Program-made: the position numbers and the translations under genes
DNA from: Candidatus Peregrinibacteria bacterium UBA1369
Lineage (GTDB): Bacteria; Patescibacteriota; Gracilibacteria; UBA1369
Direction of reading: 5' to 3'
DNA length: 64,000 nt
NCBI GenBank assembly: GCA_002305925.1
Contig: DBRL01000013.1
Span: forward strand, 74,436 to 138,435
Notes under the pieces: model-generated
The model's database searches: none
Told to the model about the DNA's origin: nothing
What the model saw: only the letters and a program-made list of their open reading frames with translations
Shown here: piece after piece, positions 35,591-43,582 of the stretch
How positions within the stretch are numbered: the first letter of the stretch is position 1
Layout: each line of letters starts with the position of its first letter

Positions 35591-36106
35591 TTACCAGCTG
35601 ACACGATCGCCAGGAGCGATGCCCCATCTCTGCGCCAGCCCCCCACCAATTTCCAAAACATACCTGGCCGGATATTGGGAAGCGTACTTGGGACAGTCCG
35701 CGTCACGCATAGCCGTACAGGGCTGGGCCTGATGAACAACGTGCCTGACCGTACCGGTCTCATCGACAAAAATCATGTCCAGAGCGATCAGAGTGTTTTT
35801 CATCCAAAAATTGAGATAACCCTGACTTTCAAAAAGGAAGAGCATACCTTTACCTTCGTCGAGAGTACGGCGATTCATCAGACCGACACGTCGCTCTACA
35901 TCGGTACTGGCCACCTCCATTTGCAGTTCGCGCTTACCGGCAGCTGTTTCGACAGTCACCTTTTTCTGCGACAATCCCGAATTGACGGTAACTGCAGATT
36001 CTTCCCCAACCAAATCGGTCCTGTTTTCCTGCCCCGGCCACAACGCACAGGAACACAAAAGCAGCAACGAACCTGACAATAGCAAAGCTTTAATAAAAGT
36101 TTTCAT
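35591..36106 (-). CDS. DUF192 lipoprotein
   Basis: 171-residue predicted lipoprotein with lipobox ending at Cys20 (L-L-C-S-C) and a DUF192 domain. Typical segments are visible: ELQMEVASTDVERRVGLMNR, GMLFLFESQGYLNFWMKNTL, IALDMIFVDETGTVRHV and a late YVLEIGGGLAQRWGIAPGD. The family (pfam DUF192, structure known) has no firm function. It lies between the two transketolase-like halves, convergent with the first and separated by 30 bases from the signal peptidase gene on the same strand. Confidence 0.94.
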   Translation of the reverse strand: MKTFIKALLLSGSLLLLCSCALWPGQENRTDLVGEESAVTVNSGLSQKKVTVETAAGKRELQMEVASTDVERRVGLMNRRTLDEGKGMLFLFESQGYLNFWMKNTLIALDMIFVDETGTVRHVVHQAQPCTAMRDADCPKYASQYPARYVLEIGGGLAQRWGIAPGDRVSW

Positions 36107-36136
36107 TAAAAAAATCCATTAAATGATATTTTTTAC

Positions 36137-36604
36137 TCAGGGATAAAGATATCGCCCCTGAATCGTCTCTCGGGATACAAAGGGGTAGAAAAAAGTTCGC
36201 GAATCCTTGCTGTGAGCCCTGTTATCGCCCAGAACAAAATACTCCCCCTCAGGTACGGGGAAATACCTTCTGTCACCGTAATCAAACTCCTGACTGGCCA
36301 GATAGGGCTCATAGAGACGTTGATACTGACCATCACCTTTCTTGATTGAAACAGAGTTTCCTTCGAGACGAACAGTTTCACCGGGTAAACCGATAATTCG
36401 TTTGACGTAAAAAAAGTCATCCCCGTTGCTGAAAACAACAATCTCACCACGCCTCAACGGCCGTTCCTGATCGATTTTTGAATCAATTAGAAAAAACTCC
36501 CTGTCATAGAGAGTGGGGTCCATCGACTGCCCTTCTACAAGAAAAGGACTCACCGTCATCAGACGTGTCGCCACCATCATGATAAAGAAAAAATTGGACA
36601 TCAT
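36137..36604 (-). CDS. lepB: Signal peptidase I
   Basis: 155 residues, short for the family, with one N-terminal membrane segment. Catalytic Ser in VEGQSMDPTL, Lys in YVKRIIGLPGETV, and box E in YFVLGDNRAHSKDSRTF are all intact. It cuts signal peptides off exported proteins outside the membrane; the window encodes several such clients (SLH proteins, LTD protein). It is 12 bases downstream of the transketolase-like gene on the same strand and upstream of the DUF192 gene, so likely in one operon. Confidence 0.95.
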   Translation of the reverse strand: MMSNFFFIMMVATRLMTVSPFLVEGQSMDPTLYDREFFLIDSKIDQERPLRRGEIVVFSNGDDFFYVKRIIGLPGETVRLEGNSVSIKKGDGQYQRLYEPYLASQEFDYGDRRYFPVPEGEYFVLGDNRAHSKDSRTFFYPFVSRETIQGRYLYP

Positions 36605-36616
36605 CCCTTTGATAAA

Positions 36617-37468
36617 TTAATCGATTTTCTTTTCCAGCACGGCCAGCGCTTCCTCAAGCTCCTCTGGACTAAGCGGCTTGTCATGGTAAAAACTTTTATT
36701 TTCGGCGAAATCAACCCCCTTGGCCTTGACCGTCCTGGCAATCAGGGCTACCGGCAGACGGGTCTCCGAAACCGCCTTTTCCAGAGCGTCAAGCAGATGG
36801 TCAAAATCATGACCGGCAAAAATATTGATCGTACGAAAACCACAGGCTTCTAGCTTATCCGAAAGTGGGTCGGTCAGATTGAGATTGCGGACAATGCCGT
36901 CCTGTTGTATGCCGTTTCGATCTACCAGCAAAACAAAATTGCCAAGTTTGTTGTGACCGGCCTGGAGTACGGACTCCCAGACGGCACCCCCGGCCATTTC
37001 CGCATCACCAGCCAGCACAAAAACCTTGTTGCGCAAACGCCCGGCCTTCAAGGACATGGCCAACCCCACCGCGCCGGCAACTCCCTGCCCCGACAAACCG
37101 GCAGTCAAAGGTACACCCGGTATGCGCGAACGGGGCACGGCGGTGAGCAGCGAACCGGTGGCCTGAAAATAATCCAGCTCTTCCGCAGGAAAATACCCCA
37201 GATCAGCCAAAACGGCATACCAGGTAGGCGCGGCGGAAAGTTTGGAAAGAATAAAATAATCCTGATCAGAAGCGTTGGGATTGGCCGGATCGATATTCAA
37301 AATAGGTCCGGACGCAGTCTGACCATAATAAAGCGCGGCCATAATTTCGACGCACGACATGGCACTGCCCACAGAACCGCTCTGCGCACGGGTGATCATC
37401 TTGAGAACCTCTATTCTTGTTTCGGTGGCCTTGCGCCGCAGGGCCGCCAAATATTCCTGAAAAGACAT
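36617..37468 (-). CDS. Transketolase-like protein, N-terminal half, active-site histidines lost
   Basis: 283 residues matching the ThDP pyrophosphate-binding half of split transketolase. The ThDP/metal signature is partly kept: VLAGDAEMAGGAVWES (Asp155) and VDRNGIQQDG (Asn185), plus GLSGQGVAGAVGLAMS. All three conserved histidines seen in E. coli transketolase are replaced: the SGHPG position reads SGSVG (Ser32), the SNGHGS position reads SKLSAA (Ser78), and the TPGHPE region reads TAVPRS (Val111). The Glu of the GDG-x-x-x-E-G motif is Gly. The fold and cofactor site are plausible; normal transketolase chemistry is doubtful. It heads an operon with lepB and the DUF192 gene. The partner half is at 34632-35570. 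Confidence 0.85.
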   Translation of the reverse strand: MSFQEYLAALRRKATETRIEVLKMITRAQSGSVGSAMSCVEIMAALYYGQTASGPILNIDPANPNASDQDYFILSKLSAAPTWYAVLADLGYFPAEELDYFQATGSLLTAVPRSRIPGVPLTAGLSGQGVAGAVGLAMSLKAGRLRNKVFVLAGDAEMAGGAVWESVLQAGHNKLGNFVLLVDRNGIQQDGIVRNLNLTDPLSDKLEACGFRTINIFAGHDFDHLLDALEKAVSETRLPVALIARTVKAKGVDFAENKSFYHDKPLSPEELEEALAVLEKKID

Positions 37469-37609
37469 TACTGGTTTGATAATTGTCCGCGCCAGATACT
37501 GCGATGACCTGATTTTGCCCCAAATAAAGGTTTAAATAAAGACGAAAAGTCTTGCCGCCTACGGACATTTGCTCTACAAATATTAGGCAAAACTTTATCA
37601 ACACAAAAC

Positions 37610-38014
37610 ATGATTGACGATCAAATCCGTCTGGCCATTCAAAACGTACGTAAACTAAAAGAGGAATTGCGCCAAATCAAAAAAGATCTCCGCGAAGAGG
37701 AAAAAATCGACAGCCCCGAATATATCGACCTGGAAAAAGCTCTCAAAGATTTAAAAAAGCAGGTCAAGGACTACAAGGATCAGTGGATGCTGGAAATGCA
37801 AAGTGACGAAGACTATAACAAATTACGTGAATTGCGCATCGGTAAGGAAGAAGAAATTGCCGAACAAAACGCCAAATTATTCGAGCTGGTGGCCAAACTG
37901 CCCCAGAAACCGGTAGAAATGAACATGGATGGGGAAAACGGCCCGATTCGCATCCAAATCATGCCTGAGATGAAGCTTTATCTCAATGGACGGGAAGAGA
38001 AACGCCGCGCCTAA
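37610..38014 (+). CDS. Coiled-coil hypothetical protein
   Basis: 134 residues, acidic and Lys-rich, predicted mostly as a long coiled coil (residues 5-90) with heptad-like spacing of Leu and Ile, followed by a short beta-like end (GPIRIQIMPEMKLYLNGREE). No known domain. It is soluble, with no signal. It sits five bases upstream of the flavoprotein gene on the same strand, so translation may be coupled, and could act as a partner or scaffold for another protein; this is a guess from shape only. Confidence 0.7.
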   Translation: MIDDQIRLAIQNVRKLKEELRQIKKDLREEEKIDSPEYIDLEKALKDLKKQVKDYKDQWMLEMQSDEDYNKLRELRIGKEEEIAEQNAKLFELVAKLPQKPVEMNMDGENGPIRIQIMPEMKLYLNGREEKRRA

Positions 38015-38019
38015 ACACC

Positions 38020-39390
38020 ATGCCCATGAGCGCCCGGGACAAAAACCTCGATAGGAACAACCCTCCGGTTATCGCCATTGTCGGCGGCGGCGCGGCCGGT
38101 CTGATGGCCGCTTATTTTGCCTCAATACAGACGGGACACCCCAGAGTAGTTTTGCTGGAAAAAAACAGCGGTCTGGGGGCAAAAATCATTATTTCGGGCG
38201 GTGGCCGCTGCAATGTTACCACCGGTCTGACCGACCCGCGGGAAGTCCTGAAAAACTATCCGCGCGGTAGTCGTTTTTTGCGTACGGCCATGTATAGTTT
38301 CCCGCCGCAAAGCACGATGGACTGGTTTGAAAGTCAAGGCGTACCGCTTAAAACCGAGACTGACCAGCGTGTCTTTCCCATCTCCAACGACGGAAGACAA
38401 ATCGTCGAAGCCCTGGAAAAAGCCCTGCTCGCCAACAATGTACAGATCAGACTAAACTGCGCGGTCAAAAACATCGAAGCCTTGACCAGCGGCTTTCGGT
38501 TGAAACTCGACAGCACCGCGGCTAAATCGAACCAGGGCAATAAAAGTGGTAACACGGCGGCAAAAGACTCCACCCTGACCGCGGACAGAGTGATTCTCAC
38601 CACCGGCGGCAGCGCCTACAGACACACGGGATCCAGCGGAGACGGTTACGCCTTCGCCGAAAAACTCGGCCACCATCTGACCACGCTGGCGCCCTCGCTG
38701 GCCGCGCTCCAAACCGTCGAACAATGGGCACATCAATTGAGCGGCATCTCGTTTCCTGACGTTGAACTGGCACTCCAGACATCCGCAAACAGACACCGAC
38801 GGCGCGGCCCCCTGCTGTTCACCCATCGGGGTATCAGTGGCCCGGCCGTCTTCGCCCTTTCCGCCCTGGCCGCCCATGACCTGATTACCCCTCAACAACC
38901 CGCGCACCTGCAGATCAATTTTTTCCCGGACAGCAACCCGGAAAAATTATCCGCCGAATTGAACCGGCAAATCGACCGGCACCCCAACAAAAAAGCCGCC
39001 AATCTGCTGGGACTCTTTGTCCCGCACTCCCTGGCCGAAAAAATCAGCACGGAACTGCTGACCCCGGCCTTCTCCGACAAAAACCTGACCAGCCTCACCG
39101 CCGCCAATTTTCCAAAAGCCCTGAGACAAAAAATCTGCGCGACACTGACGGCCCTGCCTCTGGAGATCATCGGCCGCGGCGCCGGTGAAGAATTCGTCAC
39201 CGCCGGCGGAGTGGATTTGAAAGAGGTAAACCCGGCCACGATGGAATCGCGGCTGCGCCGCGGCCTCTATTTCGCCGGCGAACTGCTGGACATCGACGGT
39301 TTCACCGGCGGCTTCAACCTGCAGGCCAGCTGGGCTACCGGCGCCTTGGCCGGCGAATCGGCCGCCCGCTCGGCCGCCAATTCTTGTTGA
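38020..39390 (+). CDS. BaiN/YhiN-type FAD-dependent oxidoreductase
   Basis: 456-residue flavoprotein of the HI0933/YhiN/BaiN family. FAD-binding Rossmann motif VGGGAAGLMAAYFA near the N-terminus, then LEKNSGLGAKIIISGGGRCN, the TTGG motif (ILTTGGSAYRHTGSSGDGY), and a C-terminal GGVDLKEVNPATMESR followed by GLYFAGELLDIDGFTGGFN. Substrates are mostly unknown; BaiN was proposed to reduce a bile acid intermediate, but that role cannot be assumed here. Closely preceded by the coiled-coil gene, likely co-transcribed. Start ATG at 38020; one at 38026 is also in frame. Confidence 0.93.
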   Translation: MPMSARDKNLDRNNPPVIAIVGGGAAGLMAAYFASIQTGHPRVVLLEKNSGLGAKIIISGGGRCNVTTGLTDPREVLKNYPRGSRFLRTAMYSFPPQSTMDWFESQGVPLKTETDQRVFPISNDGRQIVEALEKALLANNVQIRLNCAVKNIEALTSGFRLKLDSTAAKSNQGNKSGNTAAKDSTLTADRVILTTGGSAYRHTGSSGDGYAFAEKLGHHLTTLAPSLAALQTVEQWAHQLSGISFPDVELALQTSANRHRRRGPLLFTHRGISGPAVFALSALAAHDLITPQQPAHLQINFFPDSNPEKLSAELNRQIDRHPNKKAANLLGLFVPHSLAEKISTELLTPAFSDKNLTSLTAANFPKALRQKICATLTALPLEIIGRGAGEEFVTAGGVDLKEVNPATMESRLRRGLYFAGELLDIDGFTGGFNLQASWATGALAGESAARSAANSC

Positions 39391-39414
39391 CTTTATTTCG
39401 AATCAGAATAAAAT
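39387..39414 (+). promoter_or_regulatory. Strong candidate promoter
   Basis: TTGACT (39387-39392), a 16-base spacer, TAAAAT (39409-39414). It overlaps the end of the flavoprotein gene and would start a transcript about 120 bases before the ATG at 39540. Confidence 0.6.
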
Positions 39415-39425
39415 CGCGTCCTGCT

Positions 39426-39451
39426 CCTAATCTTGCTCGGCAGTGATTAGG
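39426..39451 (+). promoter_or_regulatory. Hairpin in the 5' leader of the 39540 gene
   Basis: Stem CCTAATC (39426-39432) with GATTAGG (39445-39451), inner stem TGC-TCG-GCA. It begins about 12 bases after the -10 box, so it should lie at the 5' end of the transcript. There is no following T-run, so it is not a normal terminator. It may protect the RNA or be part of a control element. Confidence 0.5.
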
Positions 39452-39539
39452 CGGCGACACTTGACATGGACGGGACCAACAAACGGAGCGTCTGACGGCA
39501 ATCATGCGGGCAGACAACAACCAAGGGAGGCTTGAAAAA

Positions 39540-40076
39540 ATGGACCACCACACAAGCGACATGCTCTTCCCCCTGATGCTTTTGGGAGATTACGTCAGAG
39601 CAGGCATCCGGCTGTCATCGAAACACCCGCTCATCAAAAGGCTGGGCGTTTGCCTGGCCAACACAAAACTGATCGGGCTGCATATCAACGAAGCGGCTCA
39701 ACGACAGGAAGTCCTGAGGAACAGCTTCAAACAGAGCCGGGAGAAACAATCAATTTTCCCGGAGACCCTACCCGGCTACTGCCGGCTTCACTCGGTACTG
39801 CACGGACTGATGGAATGGGAAAGGCGTTTCCCCAAAGCCTTTACCGAGACCCATTCACAAAAAGTCCAGGAGCTGACCAAGCTGGACCTCCAGACCATCG
39901 AATTGTTCGGCGAATGGGGTCTCTGTCTGGAACGTGCGGAAGAAATTCTGATCATGGCCGGACGGGGCCTGGTGAACATGGACATGAACTGTTTCCTCAC
40001 CCTGCCCCAGGCAAGCTCTGCCCCCTACATTGAAATTATGCAGCTGCACCCACACAAGCGTTGCCTCGACGGCTGA
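39540..40076 (+). CDS. Hypothetical protein with a strong Shine-Dalgarno
   Basis: 178 residues, no signal peptide, predicted mostly helical with six cysteines, including GYCRLHS, GLCLERAEE, MNCFLTLP and HKRCLDG. No family is recognised. The ATG at 39540 has AGGGAGG (39524-39530) nine bases upstream, one of the few strong ribosome sites in this window outside the GC-rich island; an ATG at 39504 is in frame but lacks one. Upstream is a promoter and a structured leader. Its downstream region carries a terminator for the convergent ndk gene that may serve both strands. Confidence 0.7.
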   Translation: MDHHTSDMLFPLMLLGDYVRAGIRLSSKHPLIKRLGVCLANTKLIGLHINEAAQRQEVLRNSFKQSREKQSIFPETLPGYCRLHSVLHGLMEWERRFPKAFTETHSQKVQELTKLDLQTIELFGEWGLCLERAEEILIMAGRGLVNMDMNCFLTLPQASSAPYIEIMQLHPHKRCLDG

Positions 40077-40110
40077 ACCACCCGTCCTCCGATTGCCTCC
40101 TTTTGCCGAC

Positions 40111-40147
40111 AAAAAAAGCAAAAGGGGGCAATTCGACACGCCCCCTT
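40111..40147 (-). terminator. Rho-independent terminator for ndk
   Basis: Read on the minus strand: AAGGGGGC, a 10-base loop, GCCCCCTT, then TTGC and seven T residues. It lies about 42 bases after the ndk stop. On the plus strand an overlapping alternative stem (CCTCCTTTTGC with GCAAAAGGGGG) could also form. Confidence 0.7.
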
Positions 40148-40189
40148 CAACCAAACCGGCCAGCCGGTATTTTCATTATGTACAATTGC

Positions 40190-40681
40190 TCAGGCATTCA
40201 GCTCCTCGGCCAGATAGACGTTTTCATATTCGCTCTTCAGATAGTCATGGATTTCATCCTCCTTGAAAAAACGCGGCACTTCCTTCATCGCCGTCTCCAC
40301 GGAATCGGAAGCATGTACTACATTGCAGGTCAGACTCATTGCGAAATCCCCACGGATTGAACCGGCCTCAGCCTCACGGGCCTTGGTAATGCCGACAATT
40401 TTTCTCACTGCCGCAATCACCTCCAACCCCTCCAGACAAACCGCCACCACGGGCGATTTCTGCATGAACTGACTCACTCCGGGGAAAAAAGGTTTTTCCG
40501 CCAGGTGAGCATAATGTTCGCGCAGTTTTGCCTCATCCAAAGTCATCATCTTGACCCCAACCACTTTCAGCCCTTTCTGTTCAAAACGCTTAAACACCTC
40601 CCCGATCAGACCTCTTTGTATTCCGTCGGGCTTGATCAGCACCAGCGTCTTTTCACGAATTCCGGCAAAATTCATTGGCAT
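40190..40681 (-). CDS. ndk: Nucleoside diphosphate kinase
   Basis: 163 residues, slightly longer than the usual 140-150. Transfers the terminal phosphate from ATP to nucleoside diphosphates via a phospho-histidine. Motifs: TLVLIKPDGIQRGLIGEV near the start, the R-G-D-F segment, and the catalytic His in NVVHASDS (about residue 123). The insert around KIVGITKAREAEAGSIRGDF is normal family sequence. The ATG at 40681 is likely. Upstream on the same strand is pyrD, 66 bases away. Confidence 0.96.
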   Translation of the reverse strand: MPMNFAGIREKTLVLIKPDGIQRGLIGEVFKRFEQKGLKVVGVKMMTLDEAKLREHYAHLAEKPFFPGVSQFMQKSPVVAVCLEGLEVIAAVRKIVGITKAREAEAGSIRGDFAMSLTCNVVHASDSVETAMKEVPRFFKEDEIHDYLKSEYENVYLAEELNA

Positions 40682-40747
40682 AATGATATAGATTAATGAA
40701 TAAATTTTTCGCGCGAATTATAATCAAAGCCCGCCCGGCTGTCATCC

Positions 40748-41899
40748 TCATTTCAGGTTGACCCCCACCGCTTCGGAAACATGTTTGTAACCGTCTTTTT
40801 TCAGCAGACGCTCCAAACCAAGATTGATCTCACTGATCAGCGACGGTCCCTGAAAAATCATGCCGGTGATCAATTGCACCAGGCTGGCACCGTTTTTAAT
40901 CTTTTCATAAGCATCTTCGGCGCTGAAAATCCCTCCCACTCCGATGATCGCCTTTTTGCCACCGGTTTTCAGATAGACATGACGAATCAAATCGTCCGCC
41001 AAATGCTGCACCACTTTGCCGCTGATCCCACCAACCTCGGGAAAATCTTTTTCCACTATTTTATGATTCTCCCGCTTCTTGGTCAGATTGCTGCAGACAT
41101 AACCATCGACACGATGTTTCGAGCAAACTTCCAAAATATCATCAATTTCAGACACCTGGAGATCGGGCGACATTTTGATAAATACAGGTCTTCCCTCTTG
41201 ATAGAGTTGATCCAGCTCTTTCAGCAGCAGATCCAGACTCTTGCGATCAGTAAAAGGCTGACCGCCAAAGGCATTGGGGCAACTGATATTGACGGTAATA
41301 TAGTCGGCATAGGGACGCACCTCCCGATAGGCCTTGGCATAATCCATGACTCCCTTGGTACAATCGACGGTTTCGGCACAGTTGGTTTTGGCCACGCTGA
41401 CACCATTTACAAAATGTCTGGCCAATTTCCAGCGCCGCTGCCGGGGAAATTCCCTGCCCATTCTTTTGGCCAGCACTTCAGCCCCATCGTTTTTCAGTCC
41501 ATAATAGACCAGCAACCCCTGCGACCTTTTCAACCGCCACAATCGCGGCTTGGCATTACCCTCACAGGGCTCACCGGTCACCGACCCATACTCGGCGAAA
41601 CCGAAACCCAGAAAGGGCAGCACTGCGGAAAGCTCGGCGTTCTTGTCAAACCCCGCCGCCAGACCAACGGGACTGTCAAAGCGCAAACCGGCCACCTTCT
41701 GACTCAACATTGGACTGGAGGAGTAAAACATCGCTTTGATCAGCCAGCGTCCTGGTGCAAAACCACCGAGCAGCCTGCCGGTTCGCACCATGCGGTCGTG
41801 GATTTTCTCCGGATCCATCAGAAAAAACAATGGCTTGAGCAGGTGACGATAACCCCAGGAAAAGAAAGCGTCCCGCCCCCCGATAATCAATTTTTTCAT
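40748..41899 (-). CDS. pyrD: Dihydroorotate dehydrogenase, class 2 layout
   Basis: 383-residue flavoprotein oxidising dihydroorotate to orotate in pyrimidine synthesis. The N-terminal helices (LLKPLFFLMDPEKIHDRMVR) and the segments PVGLAAGFDKNAEL and GSVTGEPCEGNAKPRLWRL fit class 2, the membrane-associated quinone-linked type. The active-site base position reads VNISCPNAFGG, with Cys207 where class 2 enzymes usually have Ser (class 1 enzymes use Cys). Later motifs GVGGIFSAEDAYEKIKNGAS and LVQLITGMIFQGP are normal. I chose the ATG at 41899; an in-frame extension upstream to 41959 overlaps the SLH gene. The SLH gene ends 26 bases upstream on the same strand. Confidence 0.92.
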   Translation of the reverse strand: MKKLIIGGRDAFFSWGYRHLLKPLFFLMDPEKIHDRMVRTGRLLGGFAPGRWLIKAMFYSSSPMLSQKVAGLRFDSPVGLAAGFDKNAELSAVLPFLGFGFAEYGSVTGEPCEGNAKPRLWRLKRSQGLLVYYGLKNDGAEVLAKRMGREFPRQRRWKLARHFVNGVSVAKTNCAETVDCTKGVMDYAKAYREVRPYADYITVNISCPNAFGGQPFTDRKSLDLLLKELDQLYQEGRPVFIKMSPDLQVSEIDDILEVCSKHRVDGYVCSNLTKKRENHKIVEKDFPEVGGISGKVVQHLADDLIRHVYLKTGGKKAIIGVGGIFSAEDAYEKIKNGASLVQLITGMIFQGPSLISEINLGLERLLKKDGYKHVSEAVGVNLK

Positions 41900-41925
41900 G
41901 GCAGAGTTATTAATGATGCACGATC

Positions 41926-43554
41926 CTACCCCACAGGCCCACCGGTCTCTTCCTGACAATTCAACTGACGAACCTCAGCATAATCATAAATCATCTGGGA
42001 AGGTTCATAATTGCCAAAAGACATTGTCCGCGCCGTCAGATCAAAAACAGCAAATCCTCTGCCATTTCCGCCCTCCATGGAGGTCAGCACGGGATCAGCG
42101 CACATGTCTTCGGCCGAATCAATATCCTTGAAAGCCAAAACCAGACTACCGGAAATCCCCTCACCATCCGGCAGCCAGGCCACCAGACTGGCCTGCGGCA
42201 AATAATTTCCGATTGCGCCAAGCTGATCAAATTCCCCGGCCAGATAAGTTGCCTTCCACAATTCGCGCGGTTGGCAAGTCCCCACCGTAGGACAGACATA
42301 AATCCGCAACGTGACGGCGGAAAGATCGTCCTCGTAATCGGAGGTCAGAAAATACTCCTGGTCTCCCACATAGTTGATCAGAACCCCCCATTCCATCACC
42401 TCCGCTGCAGATATAACCTGATCGACGTCCTCATAACGCCACCATTCACCGGGTGCCAGCGGGGCGGGATTTTCCATCGGCTCACCACCATACACATCGC
42501 CATCCTCGTCGGCCCACTCTTCCCCCCCTTCATGTCCGGTGAAATACCAGTCCATGATGTCAATATCCCTGACCGTCTCCCCCACCTTCACCGGTAGGCT
42601 GACCAGCTCATGAGAAGTACAATTCTCAACATCCATACCACAGACGACAAATTCAGTATAACCGCCGAAACTGCTGCCGACATAGGCCATCACATTATAG
42701 GAACCAGCCGGTACCGGCAATTTGTAGCCCACGCCATAGAGATAATTCTTCGACTGAATCTGCTGATAAGTACAATATTGGGCGCCGCTGTTGGATTCGG
42801 TGGCGCAAACCAGCATATTTTGCGGAATAAATTCACTGGGATAGCTGAGACTCCCCTCCAGATAGCCCTTGGAAACGGCCAAACCGGCATAGGTCTGATA
42901 GGCTCCGTAATTATTGCCATCGCCCAGACGATAAATCATTTCCGCCATTTCGCCGCGGGAGATTTTCTGGTCAAAACTGTTGATCGTGTTTGGAATCGCT
43001 TTCTTGGCACTTAGCACATCGACATAAGGCTTATACCATTCTTTCGCATCGGGACCGGCAGTCTGATAGCCCATGGCGTTGACGATGATTTTCGCCGCCT
43101 CTGCGAAATTAATCTCCTGGGCAGGCTTAAAAGTACCATCCGGGTAACCATCGATGATCATGGCGACCTTGGCCTCGCGCAGATAGGGCACATACCAGGC
43201 ACCGTTCTCCACATCAGAAAAAGGCACGCCAATCAAACTGTAAATGTCATAACCGCTTGGATCTTGGGCGGGATTATACCCTTCACCGGTAGAACCGATG
43301 ATTATTTTGGTGAATTCGGCACGGTTGATGGTCTGATAGGGGCGATAGGTGCCATCCGGATAACCGGAAATAATGCCCTTGTCCTTCAGATAACTAAGGG
43401 CGGCAAAAAAACCGTCCTCCTCACCCACATCGGCAAAAACCATTCCATCGTCCGGCCATGACTGTACCGTTTCATTGGCTCCGGCCACATTGCCGAAAGA
43501 CATGGTGAACAGCATGAAGACGAATAACAACCTGGCAAAAAACATTTTCCACAT
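41926..43554 (-). CDS. Surface protein with N-terminal SLH domains
   Basis: 542 residues. A signal peptide (ARLLFVFMLFTMSFGNVAGA) leads to three SLH domains at the N-terminus: FADVGEEDGFFAALSYLKDK with YPDGTYRPYQTINRAEF, FSDVENGAWYVPYLREAKVA with YPDGTFKPAQEINFAEA, and a weaker third (WYKPYVDVLSAKKAIP...ISRGEMAEMIYRLG). The C-terminal 320 residues are beta-rich, acidic and contain paired cysteines (VCATESNSGAQYCTY, VVCGMDVENCTSH, CPTVGTCQPRE); no domain recognised. Attachment to cell-wall polymer through SLH is the likely anchor. pyrD follows on the same strand. Confidence 0.87.
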   Translation of the reverse strand: MWKMFFARLLFVFMLFTMSFGNVAGANETVQSWPDDGMVFADVGEEDGFFAALSYLKDKGIISGYPDGTYRPYQTINRAEFTKIIIGSTGEGYNPAQDPSGYDIYSLIGVPFSDVENGAWYVPYLREAKVAMIIDGYPDGTFKPAQEINFAEAAKIIVNAMGYQTAGPDAKEWYKPYVDVLSAKKAIPNTINSFDQKISRGEMAEMIYRLGDGNNYGAYQTYAGLAVSKGYLEGSLSYPSEFIPQNMLVCATESNSGAQYCTYQQIQSKNYLYGVGYKLPVPAGSYNVMAYVGSSFGGYTEFVVCGMDVENCTSHELVSLPVKVGETVRDIDIMDWYFTGHEGGEEWADEDGDVYGGEPMENPAPLAPGEWWRYEDVDQVISAAEVMEWGVLINYVGDQEYFLTSDYEDDLSAVTLRIYVCPTVGTCQPRELWKATYLAGEFDQLGAIGNYLPQASLVAWLPDGEGISGSLVLAFKDIDSAEDMCADPVLTSMEGGNGRGFAVFDLTARTMSFGNYEPSQMIYDYAEVRQLNCQEETGGPVG

Positions 43555-43582
43555 ATACGAAAGAAATTAAAGATTAATAAAT

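Noticed and set aside
40781..41956. 391-codon plus-strand frame antisense to pyrD
   Set aside because: Protein has shadow-like composition (many His, Gln, Thr) and the minus strand encodes a clear pyrD.
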